64,000 nt of DNA from Vitellaria paradoxa (taxonomy: Eukaryota > Streptophyta > Magnoliopsida > Ericales > Sapotaceae). Both the position numbers and the translations under genes were made by a program. Positions 47,165 to 59,217 of the stretch are shown piece by piece; position 1 is the stretch's first letter, and the number at the start of each line of letters is the position of its first letter. The stretch lies in contig CM034237.1 of assembly GCA_019916065.1 (NCBI GenBank), positions 27,595,783-27,659,782 on the forward strand. The letters are read 5' to 3'. The notes under the pieces were generated by a model that had not been told where the DNA came from, ran no database searches, and was given only the letters and a program-made list of their open reading frames with translations.

Positions 47165-48081
47165 CTAACCTTCTTCCTCCTCTGGCTCCTCCGGGGCATG
47201 TGATGGTCCACCTTCTTCCACAATATTTTCTTCCGTCTTCCTCTTTTTCTTCTTTGACATAAGACCTCGGGATTTAGAGTAGGATGTGATGTTGAATGGT
47301 TGTAATCCTGAGGTTAAGGGCATGTCATCAGTAATTTGGGCCCCTTTTTTTCTGAATATCTCTGTAAGGGCCCCTCCAAAAGGTAAAACAGCAAGGGCTT
47401 CTGGGTACTCATATGTGTATGGCACTTGGTGCCAAATGTATGAAGGTAAATCAATGGCCATCCCAGTCCCAATGGTATAGATCAAACGAGCTCTAAGTGG
47501 GCTACAGTCAAAGTTCCTATTTTGGGGCAACAGATTAGTGCAAGGAAACATGTGAAGTGCCCAGTACTTATCCTTAAGTGCGGAGACTGGCTTCTTATAC
47601 TCCTCAGTCCACTCCTGATCCTCAAATAAGATCTTTGATGCTATGACAGGTAATGGTGGGGTATCGTCACCAGGATAGGTGAACTCTGGGTTTGGGACTC
47701 GAGGCAACTGAAAGACTTGGGCAAAATCATCTGGTATGAGTGTGATTTCAGTTCCCCAGACCTAGCTAATAAACTTTTCCCTACCCTTCCTCCTTGTAAT
47801 GGAACCCTCTTTGACATTAGCAAAGAATTCTCTCACTACATCAACCACACAGTAGGCGTGGAACTTGGCGATGTTAAGCCACTAACGCCCATCAAAATTT
47901 TGCTCTAACATGAATTCCTTATGCCTAAAGTGGTTAATCTGCCAAAAACACTCAATTATCACCGGTTTATGTCCCCAGATATCATTATACTACCTCTTTG
48001 TTTTTTCCTTCCAAAACTGATTTCTATCAAAGGAGGTGGACGCTAATTGTTTATTGGCATTGTGTTTCACTCTTGGGGCCA
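47165..48081 (-). pseudogene. Athila-type 'putative plant transposon protein' ORF, three stops
   Basis: Starting at the ATG complement at 48079-48081 (MAPRVKHNANKQL), the frame runs about 305 codons to the stop at 47165, with in-frame stops near 48024, 47901 and 47762. Motifs: CVVDVVREFFANVKEGSI, EITLIPDDFAQVFQLPR, then LHMFPCTNLLPQNRNFDCSP and ARLIYTIGTGMAIDLPSYIW. These match the domain often annotated as 'putative plant transposon protein' found after integrase in Athila-type elements, the position sometimes called env-like. The C-terminus has a KKKKRK basic cluster and ends in an acidic tail. The biochemical role of the family is unknown. Confidence 0.7.
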
Positions 48082-48735
48082 TGATAGTGACAAAAACGTA
48101 TAGAAAATTTATTGAATTAATCATAATTCTCAATCCCCTATGTCCAAACAAGTTTAGTGGCCTATTTCTATTGACAACAATTTAAAACATTAAACTAAAA
48201 AGACTGGGTCTTGTGTTTGTCTAGGTGGCAATACAACATCCACCAAAAAGATTCCATTGCAAGATTTTTGAAATATATATTTTGATAAAAAAAGCAATGG
48301 AAGTCAGGTGTTTGAGAAACCGAAAAAAATTGTGGAGTCCAATAGGACCCACGGACCCACTTGGTGAAAGGGATTGCTCTTTGTGAAGAGAAATTAAAAA
48401 ATGTAATGAAATTGATTTAAAGGGAACAATCTCCATCAAAATTTTGTTTGAAGTCCATTATAGGATTCAAACTTAAAGAAAATTGGAACCCTCATTGAAC
48501 ATAAGCTTAGGTTCAAAGAAATTTGTAAAATGGTGACCTAGGGTTTAAAATGGAGAAGAAACTCACCTTGGACTGGTTATTTGAAGAAATTGGAGTGGAA
48601 ATGTGATGAATAATCTGCCAGAGAGCTTGAACTTGAAAAAGTCCACAAGAATGTGAGGTGGAATTAGGAGGAGATGAAGGTGAGTTGAAGAAATTGAAGT
48701 TTAAAATGGCCGAATGGCCTGTTTAAAGGGTTGCA

Positions 48736-48847
48736 GGGTCTGGACCACCCGTGGGGTTGTCCAGACCACAGAAGGTTGAGCTCCAATTTTTTTTCACAGA
48801 TAGCACACTGTGGTCTAGACCATTGGGTCTGGGTGTATGGACCACAG
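48736..48847. repeat. Two internal copies of the ~38-bp palindrome
   Basis: GGGTCTGGACCACCCG..GTCCAGACCACAG (48736-48771) and CTGTGGTCTAGACCA..TATGGACCACAG (48809-48847). They lie between the downstream ORF and integrase. The same motif occurs at 43919-43956, 44006-44042, 54625-54662, 55987-56025 and 56074-56110. Confidence 0.85.
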
Positions 48848-48995
48848 AACTGGATATTTGAAAAAATATTTTCTTATTTTTTTTTCAGAAACAAAGAGGA
48901 CTTGGACTCACACTTTAAAACTTAAACCAAAATAAAAATTAAGATCTACACTGGACCTAAATACGATACAAGTACAACAATTTGCTAATCCTGGA

Positions 48996-50110
48996 TTACT
49001 CATAAGTTGGAGCATCTAGAAGATCCCATGATTCAACCAAACTAATGAAATTTTCTAAATAGGGTTTAAGTCTATGCCCATTGACTTTAAATTGATTCCT
49101 ATTTTTCGGATTTTCTATTTCAGCAGCCCCGTGTTCAGAAACATGTTTCACAATAAATGGCCTAGACCATTTGGATTACAATTTGCCAGGAAATAGATGA
49201 AGTCGTGATTGATAAAGGAGTACTTATTGACCTTCATGAAATGAACATCTCGCAACATATTGGTTATGTACTTTCTTCATCTGTTCTTTGGAAATTTGAG
49301 CATTCTCATAAACATCATTTCTCAATTCCTCTATTTCTGCAATCTGAAGTTTACAGTGAAGCCTAGCCTCATCGATATTAGCATTAAATTGTTTAATGGC
49401 GCAATATGCCTTATGTCCTAATTCGACAAGTAGATGGCATGGCTTCCCATAAACTAATCTGTATGGTGACATCCCTATGATTGTTTTATAAACTGTACGG
49501 TATGCCCACATAGAGTCAATTAGTTGTAATGACCAGTCCTTGTGATTAGGTTAACTATTTTCTCAAAAATTTGTTTTATCTCCCTATTAGCAAGTTCTAC
49601 TTGGCCACTTGTCTTTGGGTGGTATGATATACCAACTTTATGAACTACACACCATATTTGAGCAATAGTGTTCCCATAGGATGATTGCAAAAATGTTTAC
49701 CTCCATCACTAATAATTGCCCAAGGTACTCTAAAACGCAAGAAAATATTCTCGTGGAGGAATTTAAGCATGACTTTATGATCATTAGTTCTAGTGGCAAT
49801 TGCTTCAACCCATTTAAACACATAATCAACCCATACTGAAATATACTCATACCCACGTGAAATTGGGAAAAGACCCATGAAATCTATTCCCCAACAATCA
49901 AACACCTCTAAAACAAGAATAGGGGATAAGGGCATCATGTTTCTACGTGTTAGACTCCCTAAGCGTCGGCATTTATTATATGTGGTGCAAAAATGATGAA
50001 CATCTTTAAACAACGAAGGCCAATAGAATCCACATTGAAGGATTTTAGCTGCTATTTTGTTTGTGAAAAAATGACCACCACAAGCTTAGGTACGACAGAA
50101 CTCAAGTATG
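48996..50110 (-). pseudogene. Gypsy integrase, broken
   Basis: Minus-strand pieces in order: zinc-binding part with FCTTYNKCRRLGSLTRR (H-x-C-x2-C type); the catalytic core with DCWGIDFMGLFPISRGYEYI, VWVDYVFKWVEA and FRVPWAIISDGGKHFCN (the two Asp residues of the DDE motif visible); then AYRTVYKTIIGMSPYRLVYG and KPCHLLVELGHKA; and a C-terminal tail HGAAEIENPKN..FKVNGHRLKPYL ending at the stop 48996-48998. Frame breaks near 49640 and 49530 and stop codons separate them. An intact enzyme would insert the cDNA. Confidence 0.88.
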
Positions 50111-50457
50111 CTAGGTACTTCCCACTCAGGGATATAATGTCGAATCATTTGATCAGGGCAATACTTGAATAAGTAGGGATCATCCCAAAAGAAAACTCTA
50201 ATATTTCATAAGAATTTCTTTTTATCTTTATAACTCCATTCATTTAGGATTTTTCCTGTCACTAAGTAACTAGCAATATCAGTGTACTAAGGAGGATTGA
50301 AGGCTGTTATTGCTTCTATATTAAACAATTGTTCATCCGGGAAGCTATCATTTATTTGAGTTTCATCATTTGGATAAGCTTCTACCGATAAACATGACAA
50401 ATGATTCGCTATTACATTTTAAACACCTTTCTTATCTCTTATTTCAAGATCAACCTC

Positions 50458-50739
50458 TTATAAAAGTAAAATCCACTGGATTAACCGTGGTTTGGCATCT
50501 TGCTTGGTTAACAGGTATTTGAGAGTTGAATGATCAATGAATACTATAATTGTTGAACCAATGAGATAAGAATGAAATTTCTTAAGGGCAAAGACAACTG
50601 CTAGCAATTCTTTTTCAATTGTCGTGTAATTTTTCTGCGCATCATTCAAAGTTTTACTTGCATAATAAATAACATATGCCATTTTTTCTTTCCTTTGTCC
50701 TAATACAGCTCCAATGGCATGGTCACTCGCATCACACAT
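50458..50739 (-). pseudogene. Gypsy RNase H fragment
   Basis: Frame reads [57 protein letters not shown] and [20 protein letters not shown], the standard Ty3/gypsy RNase H sequence with catalytic Asp, Glu and Asp visible ([17 protein letters not shown]). Stop codons on either side break continuity with RT (50740) and integrase. Confidence 0.9.
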
Positions 50740-52177
50740 AAGTTAAAAGGGAAGTGACCAATCAGGAAGTTGAAGTATTGGAGCTGTGGTTAGACAGCCC
50801 TTGAGCTTATCAAAAGCTTTTTGACACTGGGGAGTGCATTCAAATGGTGTATCCTGCATCAATAATTGACACAAGGGCTTTGAAATTTTACTAAAAGATT
50901 GAATGAACCTTCAGCAAAACCCAACATGCCCCAAAAATGTCAAATATCCTTCACAGATTGAGGATTAGGAAGTTCCTGAATCAGTTTTACCTTGGCTTGA
51001 TCTACTTGGATGCTTTCTTTAGAGACTATATGCCCTAACATAATTCTTTGAGTGACCATAAAATAGCACTTTTCCCAATTTAACACTAAATTCTTTTCCT
51101 TACATTGTGTCAAAACTAGATCAAAGTTCTTTAAGCACTACTCAAATGAATTACCATAAACTGAGAAATCATCCATGAATACTTCGACATTTCTTCTATC
51201 ATTTCATTAAAAATACTAATCATGCAACGCTGAAAGGTATCAGGAGCATTGCACAGGCTAAAGGGCATCATTTTGTATGCAAAGGTATTAAAAGGACAAG
51301 TAAAAGTGGTTTTAGCTTGATCCTTTAAGGCAATCTCTATTTAATTATAGCTCGAGTAGCCATCTAAAAAGCAATAATAAGCATGTCCAGCTACTCTTTC
51401 TAGAACTTGATCTAAAAGTGGTAGAGGAAAGTGATTTTTCCTTATAACTGCATTGAGTTTTGGATAATTAATGCATACTCATCAACCAGTTTGGATTCAA
51501 GTTGAGACCAACTCATTATTCTCATTCTGAACCACTGTAACTCTTGATTTCGTAGGAACTACTTGTGTAGAACTCACCCATTTAGAATCAGAGATTGGAT
51601 AAATTATTCTTACATCTAGTAGTTTCAAAACTTCAGCTCTAACTACTTCTTTTATGTTCAGATTGAGTTGTCTTTGCATTTGACGAACCGATTTGGCATC
51701 CTCTTTTAAGTATATATGATGTGTGCAAACGAGGGGACTTATACCTGTTAAATCTGCCACTGACCATCCCAAAGCTTTCTTATGACTCTTCAAAAGATCA
51801 ACTAGCATATGCTCTTGATGGATAGTCAATTCTGAAGCAATAACTACAGGGTATGTTTCTCCTTCACCTAGGAAGGCGTACTTCAAATTATGGGGTAGAG
51901 GTTTCCTATCAAGGTTTGGAGCTTTTACTTCTAAGGACTCCGCTTTATTCAAAAGTGGTCCTAGATTTTCAAAGGTTGGAACCCAGTTTCCTACAGACAT
52001 GATTAGGCATGTCTTCAACCAATCAACAACTGTTTCTAATTCATGGTTTCGCGTCGTGGACTTCAATTTTTCCTCGCTAAAGTAAATCGCTCTTTCTAAA
52101 GGATCCTTAATGAATTCACGATATATGTAATCCTGGACTATAGTCTCAACTAAGTCCACTTCTTGTACATCAGGCAC
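50740..52177 (-). pseudogene. Gypsy reverse transcriptase region, broken
   Basis: The frame 52177-51497 carries the linker and RT start: VDWLKTCLIMSVGNWVPTFE, KYAFLGEGETYPVVIASELT, HKKALGWSVADLTGISPLVC and HHIYLKEDAKSVRQMQRQLN, which are the Athila motif block before RT. Further down, degenerate pieces including a VFMDDFSVYG-like catalytic YxDD-equivalent region (near 51190-51160) and TCLKELWHYKMMPFSL-like text occur with several stops and frameshifts. Not functional. Confidence 0.82.
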
Positions 52178-52189
52178 CTCTTTTGGTTA

Positions 52190-52816
52190 TTTGGTAACAT
52201 GAAAGATATTCATTTCAAACTCAATATTACTAAAAGACATTTTCATGGATCCATTCTTGCAATTGATTAAAGCATTTGATGTTGCTAAGAATGGTCATCC
52301 AAGAATTACTAGTGTCTGATTAGGTGTAGATAAACTAGTAAGTGGTTGAGTATCTAGAATTATAAAGTCCATTGGAAAATAAAAGTTTTCCACTTGTATC
52401 AGTACATCTTCAACTATACGACGTGGGACTTTAATTGATCAATCTGCAAGTTGCAAAGTTAGACGGGTAAGTTTTATTTCTCCTAAGCCCAATTGTTTGT
52501 ACGCTGAATAAGGAAGCAAATTCACACTTGCTCCTAAATCAAACAGTGCTCGACTATAGTACTTCCCTATATATCAAGATATAGTGGGACAACTAGGGTC
52601 CTTATATTTCAAGGGAGTACAACATTGTACTATGGCATTTGCTTGCTTGCTCAGTGAGAAATGTTTCTCTTTTACATTCAATCCCCTTTTTATAGTGCAT
52701 AGTTCCTTAAGGAATTTAGCATATGAAGGGATTTGCTTGATTGCATCAAGATGAGGTATATTGATTTTCACTTGCTTGAATACCTCTAGCAATTCAGCTC
52801 CTTGGGCTTCCTTCAT
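52190..52816 (-). pseudogene. Gypsy gag-pol junction with aspartic protease motif
   Basis: The frame 52816-52574 has EAQGAELLEVFKQVKINIPH, IKQIPSYAKFLKELCT and the region preceding the protease. Below it, FDLGASVNLLPYS (near 52545-52505) is the protease active-site block (D-L-G-A-S in place of D-T/S-G), followed by LGLGEIKLTRLTLQLAD. In-frame stops are present near 52562 and 52438. Confidence 0.75.
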
Positions 52817-52829
52817 AGCCCTTAAAAAT

Positions 52830-54596
52830 CTTTGCGGAAAGGGTGCTTTAGGAATATTCCCTAGGCACTATCATTGGTTCCTCATCATTTTCTTTCTCTT
52901 TTCTCTCTTCCTCTTTCTTCTTATCTTCTTTTGTAGACTCCTCAATTATAATTGGCTGTTTTCCTACCTTCTTACTTTCATCCAACATCTACTTAGGTTT
53001 CAACTCTCCTCTAGTTTCATCATCCTTAGGATGGATGGTTTTATCTACAATCTTACCACTCCTAAGTGTTGTGAAGTTTTATACTTGTACCACATTCCCA
53101 GGCACATTAGAAGATCTTTCAACTTGTATAGCTTGAGCCACTGGGTTTGGATGAGGTTGAGAGAAAAATTGACCCTTTGGTTGTGCAGTCAATGTTTGAG
53201 TTAACGGGGTCAACTGACTCTTGATATCATCCAAATTTCTATTATTTTGGGCCCAAAGTGAAGGCTAAGTTTTCATGAACTGTTGAAGTGTTTCTTCTAT
53301 GAACCTCTTATTTGGGGGAATGTATGGAGCATGTGATGGTCTCACGTTCTGAGACAATCCTAGATTAGGGATTGGAACTTGAGGAACTGGAGGATGAGGA
53401 GCATGTTAGGGTTACGGTATTTGAGCTCCCTTATTTCTCCAACTGAAATTAGGCTGATTATTTACTGTTAGATTATATGTCTCAGAATAAGGGTTTCATC
53501 CTAAATGTTGTCCATGATATGATGAGTGGTATTGGTTTATAGCATGGATTAGGAGTTCACTAGATGGCTGGCCTTGCACAACCTCTCTACAAATTAGGAT
53601 ACTAGGTTAATCATCTATCTTATGGGTTTGGTTGTCACACACTATGCAATAGATATTTTCCACTAGTTCCTTTATGGCCTATGTGTCCCTTTTAATTTTT
53701 AGGGTCTCAATTTCTTTGGTAATTGTTGCTAGTTTTGCTTTGAGGTCATCAATTTCACTCAACTGTTGTATACCTCTGGTTGGGGTAACACTAGTAGGTT
53801 GGGTGTTTTGAGATCTTGTGATATCCAAGGTTTGTGCATTCTCAGCTGAGAACTCAAAATATTCATAAGCTTTATTAGGCGTTTTATCATAAAAATGCCC
53901 ATTACACATTGTTTCCTCAAACTATTTTAGCTGTGTGTCAATGAACCATAAAAAATACTAGCAAGATGCTAAACTTCAAATCCATGGTGTGGACAAAAAT
54001 GCAGGAGAGTTTTGAATCTCTCCTAGCTTTGATAAAAGGTCTCACCATGTTGTGGAGCAAAATTCAAAATTTGATGCTGTATAGCATTAGTTTTGTTGGG
54101 AGGAAAATTTTTTTTTTAAGAATTTGGCTTGCATTTCATTCTAAGTGCAAATGGAATTAGATGGTAGGAATTCAAACCATCTAACAACCTTATCTTCCAG
54201 AGAGAATGGGAAAAACTTAAGGAATACTAAATCTATTGGACATCCCCGATCCTTAATGGTGACACAAATGTTCCTAAAACGAGTTAAGTGATCGTATGTA
54301 TTTTTAGAATCCATACCATAAAAGGTAAGTAGTAATTGTATTATGCGAAGTTTAAAATTAAAGGCTCCCTGATTTTCTGGCCAAGCTATACAAGACTCAA
54401 GGGGGTGTCTATCTTGCTGTAAGATATCCCTCATGGAACATCGAGCAGCAATAGCTTGATCTTCAACCATCTCTAAAGTTGGAATAGGAAGTCTAGGATT
54501 TTGAATTTCCTCTAAAGGGTTCCCAGGTTCTAAAAAAGGAACTAAGGGTTCAAGACACCTTAATCTATCATCTTCCCCACGAATCCAACTAATCAT
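52830..54596 (-). pseudogene. Athila-like gag, broken
   Basis: The frame 54596-54141 includes FNFKLRIIQLLLTFYGM, TYDHLTRFRNICVTIKD and FPFSLEDKVVRWFEFLPSN, matching the Retrotrans_gag block (..FPFSLRDKA..W...LP). The frame 53909-53679 continues MCNGHFYDKTPNKAYEYFEF, SAENAQTLD and an Arg/Lys-rich coiled segment (IDDLKAKLATITKEIETLK). Between and below are stops and a low-complexity Pro/Asn-rich zone. Capsid protein of the element in its intact form. Confidence 0.82.
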
Positions 54597-54624
54597 AAGC
54601 TAGGGAATTACCTTTATAAAGATA

Positions 54625-54662
54625 CTGTGGTCCGGACCAGAAGCCTAGTGTCTGGACCACAG
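54625..54662. repeat. Palindrome copy beside the primer-binding site
   Basis: CTGTGGTCCGGACCAG..AGTGTCTGGACCACAG; inverted repeat of about 14-16 bp per arm, located ~110 bp inside the PBS in the leader upstream of gag. Confidence 0.85.
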
Positions 54663-54794
54663 TATGCTACTCTAGGACTCAGAAAAGGATTTTGATGAAT
54701 TTTTTTTTTTTTTATAAAAAATGACAAATTAACTTAAAAATGAAAGTAACCTGAAAACTAAAATTTGGCTCCCCAGCATTTGGCACCAAAGATT

Positions 54795-56296
54795 TGACCG
54801 CGTCTAAATATTCTATCTAAACTAACCCCAAAGTGTAAGGGTGTGTAATGTAGTTTTAACTCGGTGAGTTCGAGGTCGAATTCATAGGGAACCTAAGTTT
54901 TTAGTTTCCAGGTTGCAACAGAAATTATCAATTTAAATTTAAAGAAATTCTAGGGTTTGATGAATGCTAAATTCCTAAGGTTTTCAAAAAATTGAAACAA
55001 AAGATGAATAACACACCAACAGCAAATTAATGAAATTCAGAAAATAAAATTTTTTGTTTTTCAACAAGAATAATGATTACTAATAAGCAAATTCAACTAA
55101 AGCATAAATTGCATAAAATAAACAAGTTTAAAATTTCAAAGCAGCCAATTAACTAACTAAAGAATTAATTCAAACAACGATAACAATATTAAAACGATTG
55201 TTGATTCAACTTTCAATTTCAGGTGGGTTAATCACTTCACAAAGAGATGTGTACAAAACTATAATCTAAAGTTCATGTAAAAGGAGCAAATAGATTGGAA
55301 AGATATCTTCATTTAATGTTCTTTAATTCTTAAAACCCAAATTTATATTCTCATTTAGGATTATAAAACTAGAAAAATATTCTGTGAAATCACTTGTGTG
55401 TTCAAATCTAATTTTTATTTTGTTCAAAAATATTAAACAGGTTTTAATCGAAAACCTTTACCAGTGATTATAGAGAATATAGTCAAAGATTTTCGTTTTC
55501 GAAATCTTTTGAAACAAACGAAATCAGATTTGAAAGGTGTAGACCCTTACACCTTGCGAAAGGTCTACGCATATCCCGTTGTTCATAATAACCCACTCTT
55601 CCTTGATTCATTGAATTAAGAAAGAAGGGTTTATGCTAGCATGATTTTAGGATGAATCACAAACAAATTATACATAAAAATACTAAACTAAAGAATGAAT
55701 CATAAAGATGATATCATTAAAATATAAAGTGAAAAAAAATGTACTTTGAAATCTAATTCAATATGTAGTAACAAACTATGAAAGCTGTAACGATCCCTAC
55801 GAAAGCTCCGCAAAACTTTAAAAGCATTCTCCAAACATTGAACAAACTCTAAAAAGTTCTCTAAAACTCTCTCAAAAGTCTGAAAAGTAAAGTAGGGTAG
55901 AATGTCCTTGCGGCCATACATAAGATAATATTTATATCCTAACACAAAACCTTAAAAAGAGCTACAAAAATTCGCGCAACAATATACTTTGGTTCGAACC
56001 ACCCGACGGGGTGTTCGGATCACAGAACCTTTTTTTCTAGGTTCTGCTTCCTCCTTCCAGCTTGGCTTTCGACCTGGTTTGGACCACCCGAGGGGGTGTC
56101 TGGCCCACAGTGTCTTCTTCATCATTTGAAACACTTTCATCACTACTAATTATGATTATTTCACCATTTTTCCTGTAATTTAGAAAACAAATTTCATAAG
56201 TAATAAAATAATAATAAAACTCTAAAATTACTTACTTAAATGCATGAATAAATGTCAAAATATGGAGTTTGTAATTACACTTTTCAAGTCTAATCA
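54795..56296 (-). mobile_element. 5' LTR of Athila-like element
   Basis: 1502 bp; minus strand TGATTAGACTTGAAAAG to GACGCGGTCA, then a 6-nt spacer and the primer-binding site (54770-54788). Followed on the plus strand by TTCCA (56297-56301). Holds two copies of the ~38-bp palindrome (55987-56025, 56074-56110). Confidence 0.92.
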
Positions 56297-56301
56297 TTCC
56301 A

Positions 56302-59217
56302 CTCACCGAGGCCCAATCTGAGGAGCCTGATATTTTTGTCCTATTGAACCACCTATTGTATTTAAGCCCATAGGCATTGAGTGGGACCCAATCATATTGG
56401 GGATGATGGATAGAATGAGCCTCTTTCTTATTTCCCTGTCGACTCTTCTATTTAAGAGACTTCTGTACCATCTATCAAGAGTTCGAGAGATATACAGTTC
56501 TTTCCTACTTCCGAGATTGATGCTTAACCTACCTTGACTACCTCGGACCCTATTGAGAGTCTTTTGACTCCAATTGAGCATTTGAATGTCACATAGCTTG
56601 AGGAGCACATCATTGAGTCAGTTGACCCTAGTTGACTTCACTACACACTTGAGGTTGAAAATGGTGCATACCCTCACCTCTTGACTTAGCCCCATCTAAG
56701 AGTCTTACTATGGGGATTGTGAGTGACTACAATGAGATTAGCCATCACTGGGGGGAGGTAGTAAACACAACAAAAACTTGCATAGACGTTTTGAGTGTTA
56801 AAAGATCATTAGAGCCCACTGTTTCTAGATCTGTAGATTTTTTGGGTATCGAGAGACTGATTGAACCCAACATGTCCATGTCCTTTCATGCATTATGGCC
56901 ACATCCAAGGTTTCATGAACCTCATTTGGCTATTCATCCCTCAGTGTGTGTTATGCCTGAGGAGTATCCACCTTTGGTAATTTGGGGGCCTGAAGAGAAC
57001 ATCTTATTTCTTAAACCATTTGTGGATGCATGGGCTAGAGAGGGTGTTGATAACCCTTTTATTCGTTTCATTTATGCATAGTAGATTAGATTTTTCTTCC
57101 TTTATTTTCTTATTTCTTGTTAGTTTAGCTTTTCTTTTCTTTTATTTTTATTTTTATCTTGTCTTTGTACTAATTTTTTTTTATTTTATTTTTATTTTAT
57201 TTTATTTTCTTATAATATTTTTCTTGTATAGTTATTTTATTTTCTTCAAATGAGGAAGCTCTTGAGGAAATATCCCTTTTCTCTCTTTTATTTAGCCTTG
57301 CACTTCTAAATTAGTACTTCATATGTATAATTATTATTGTTGGGAGTGCTATAGAATCTAAGTTGGGGGGTGTATTGGGTGATACCTTAAGTGGCTTGAA
57401 TAATGGGTGCATACTTGGTTTATTTCGCTATTGTTTCATGCTTATCATCATGCTCACTATCGCACGCTATGGACCTACATATGCTTCATGGTTCTCACAT
57501 TGAAGACAATGTGAATTTTAAGTTGCGGGTAGGGTTCGCATGATGAATTGATTTGACATGCGTTGAATGGACAATTTTTTTTTTCAAATCTTAGGCAAAT
57601 TAAGGTTATCTTGACTTAGCATGACTAGACTTTGCATGTGACTTTGAATTGGTTTACTTTTGGTATTAGTCATGAAAATAATAAATAATTCGGTTTTTAT
57701 CTTAAATAAAGGCACTTGATTTAAATTGAGTGTATAATTTTCTAATGTATTGAAAACTTGTCGCTTGAGACCATCGAAATGAAAGTGCGTTAAGGATTTG
57801 AGTTCATGAGATTTAGTCATTCAAGTATGCTAAGACATAGGTGGAGACTTAAAACCCTATAATCTGTGAGCTTTTGAGCCTGATCTTTTGCTCTCGAAGG
57901 TTTTGTACTTAAAGTTCTATATGATTTCTTTCATCTCACTTTTCTTAAATAGTTTCATTACTTTACTTTGCTTTGGTATTAAATGTATAAGATACTATTT
58001 TTGATTTATATGTATGGATCAATGCCTCTGACAAATTGTTATTAACATAGAGAGTGACGCTTCGCCATCTTTCTTACATTTGGAGGCCTATGACTTTTCT
58101 TTGATTACATTAGCTTTGGAGCCACTTTAAAGCCTTTAGAGAAATAAAAATAATCTATGAAGTTTCTTGTTTTAACCACATTAATAACCCTTTTGACCTT
58201 AGTTATATAGGTATGCCGACCCTTGCATGTCATGGGATAATTGTGCAAACTTTGTAATAAGGCATATAAAGAAGGAGCTTGTACTTGAAAAATTGTGGTG
58301 TAACAAAAAGAAGTCATCTAAAAAAAATGTGGGACATAACAATTCATGATTTCATTATTATTAGTCCCATGGAAAAGAAAAAAATAAAAAAAAGGAAGAA
58401 AAGAAAAGAAGAAAAAAATAATAAAGCTTCAAAGTTTGGCATTTAAGGAGTTGAAAGAAGAAAAGTTGGGGAGTACTTCATTACACTATTGTTATAATTC
58501 TTAGACATTTTGTCTAACCAATACTCCATGGCCAAGGTACAACCTAGTAAAAATCTAATGGACTTTAGGTGAAAGACACTTATTATAGCATTGATCTATT
58601 TCATGTGGTTGATAGTAGTTTTCTTGTTTATGCATTAGTGCATTCCTTTCACAAAATTATGCAACACTCTGTATCTTAATGCTTTCAGTCACTTATTGAT
58701 TTTGGATTCATTGCACTTATTTGATATTGCATTCTTGTATGAACCATGAGAGTAACCCTTCTTGAGTGATTTTATTTGAGAGTGAAAAATTGCGTGAGAT
58801 CTGAAGTCGAGGCCGCAGTCTTTTGGGTATACTTGATGCTGAATTTAATGAATGACATTAACTAGCACAGTTAAAATTAAATGGTTGAGAGTTTAATATG
58901 CATTGGGAGGTTTTATGCAGCTTTTGGATTTTGTAACTTGTTCTTTATTGAGATTGAATTAGAAATTGTTTGATTGACTTATATTACATATCGAATTAAT
59001 TTAAGAATTTTGTGGGTAAATTCACTACAAACCCTCACAGGACTTCACTCATCTACCAGAGGAAATTTAAGGGTTTAAAAGACTTGCTACACATAGCTAA
59101 GTACAGTTATGTTTCTAATGAAAAGAGAATATAAGATTTTATTTTTTTTTATATTTATTTTTTTTTAGTTTTTACGATTTCGTTGCTAGGGACTAGCAAT
59201 GCGTAAGTTAGGGGGTG
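56302..59217 (+). mobile_element. Older Athila-like element, 3' interior, plus orientation
   Basis: 57480-59217 is the inverted counterpart of 44231-45900 and ends in the polypurine tract AGTTAGGGGGTG (59207-59217). Together with the gag-like piece at 42341-42646 this indicates an older plus-strand element that received the 42714-56296 insertion at TTCCA. Pol is missing, so an internal deletion must also have occurred (gag-like sequence on the left, 3' interior on the right). Confidence 0.7.
56710..57081 (+). CDS. Open frame of unknown function in older Athila-like element
   Basis: 123-aa plus-strand frame MGIVSDYNEISHHW.. with WPHPRFHEPHLAIHPSVCVM, PEEYPPLVIWGPEENILFLK and PFVDAWAREGVDNPFIRFIY, ending in TAG at 57079-57081. 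Composition is protein-like, with Trp, Pro and His well represented, unlike random AT-rich DNA. It precedes the 3' non-coding region, where the minus-strand relative has its acidic downstream ORF remnant. No domain is recognised. It may be the C-terminal part of a longer element-encoded protein, since the frame upstream is interrupted. Confidence 0.4.
   Translation: MGIVSDYNEISHHWGEVVNTTKTCIDVLSVKRSLEPTVSRSVDFLGIERLIEPNMSMSFHALWPHPRFHEPHLAIHPSVCVMPEEYPPLVIWGPEENILFLKPFVDAWAREGVDNPFIRFIYA

Larger units (their letters stand above)
42714..56296 (-). mobile_element. Athila-like Ty3/gypsy retrotransposon, full length, defective
   Basis: 13,583 bp with 1.5-kb LTRs (42714-44230 and 54795-56296) and target duplication TTCCA (42709-42713, 56297-56301). 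Minus-strand order: 5' LTR, primer-binding site TGGTGCCAAATGCTGGGGA (plus 54770-54788; tRNA-Asp type as in Athila), gag, protease, reverse transcriptase, RNase H, integrase, then a separate downstream ORF and a long 3' non-coding region before the polypurine tract. This is the Athila/Tat layout. Every coding domain has stops or frameshifts, so it cannot act on its own. The LTRs differ visibly by substitutions and small indels, more than the Sirevirus-like LTR pair, so it appears older; no divergence was computed. Confidence 0.92.
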
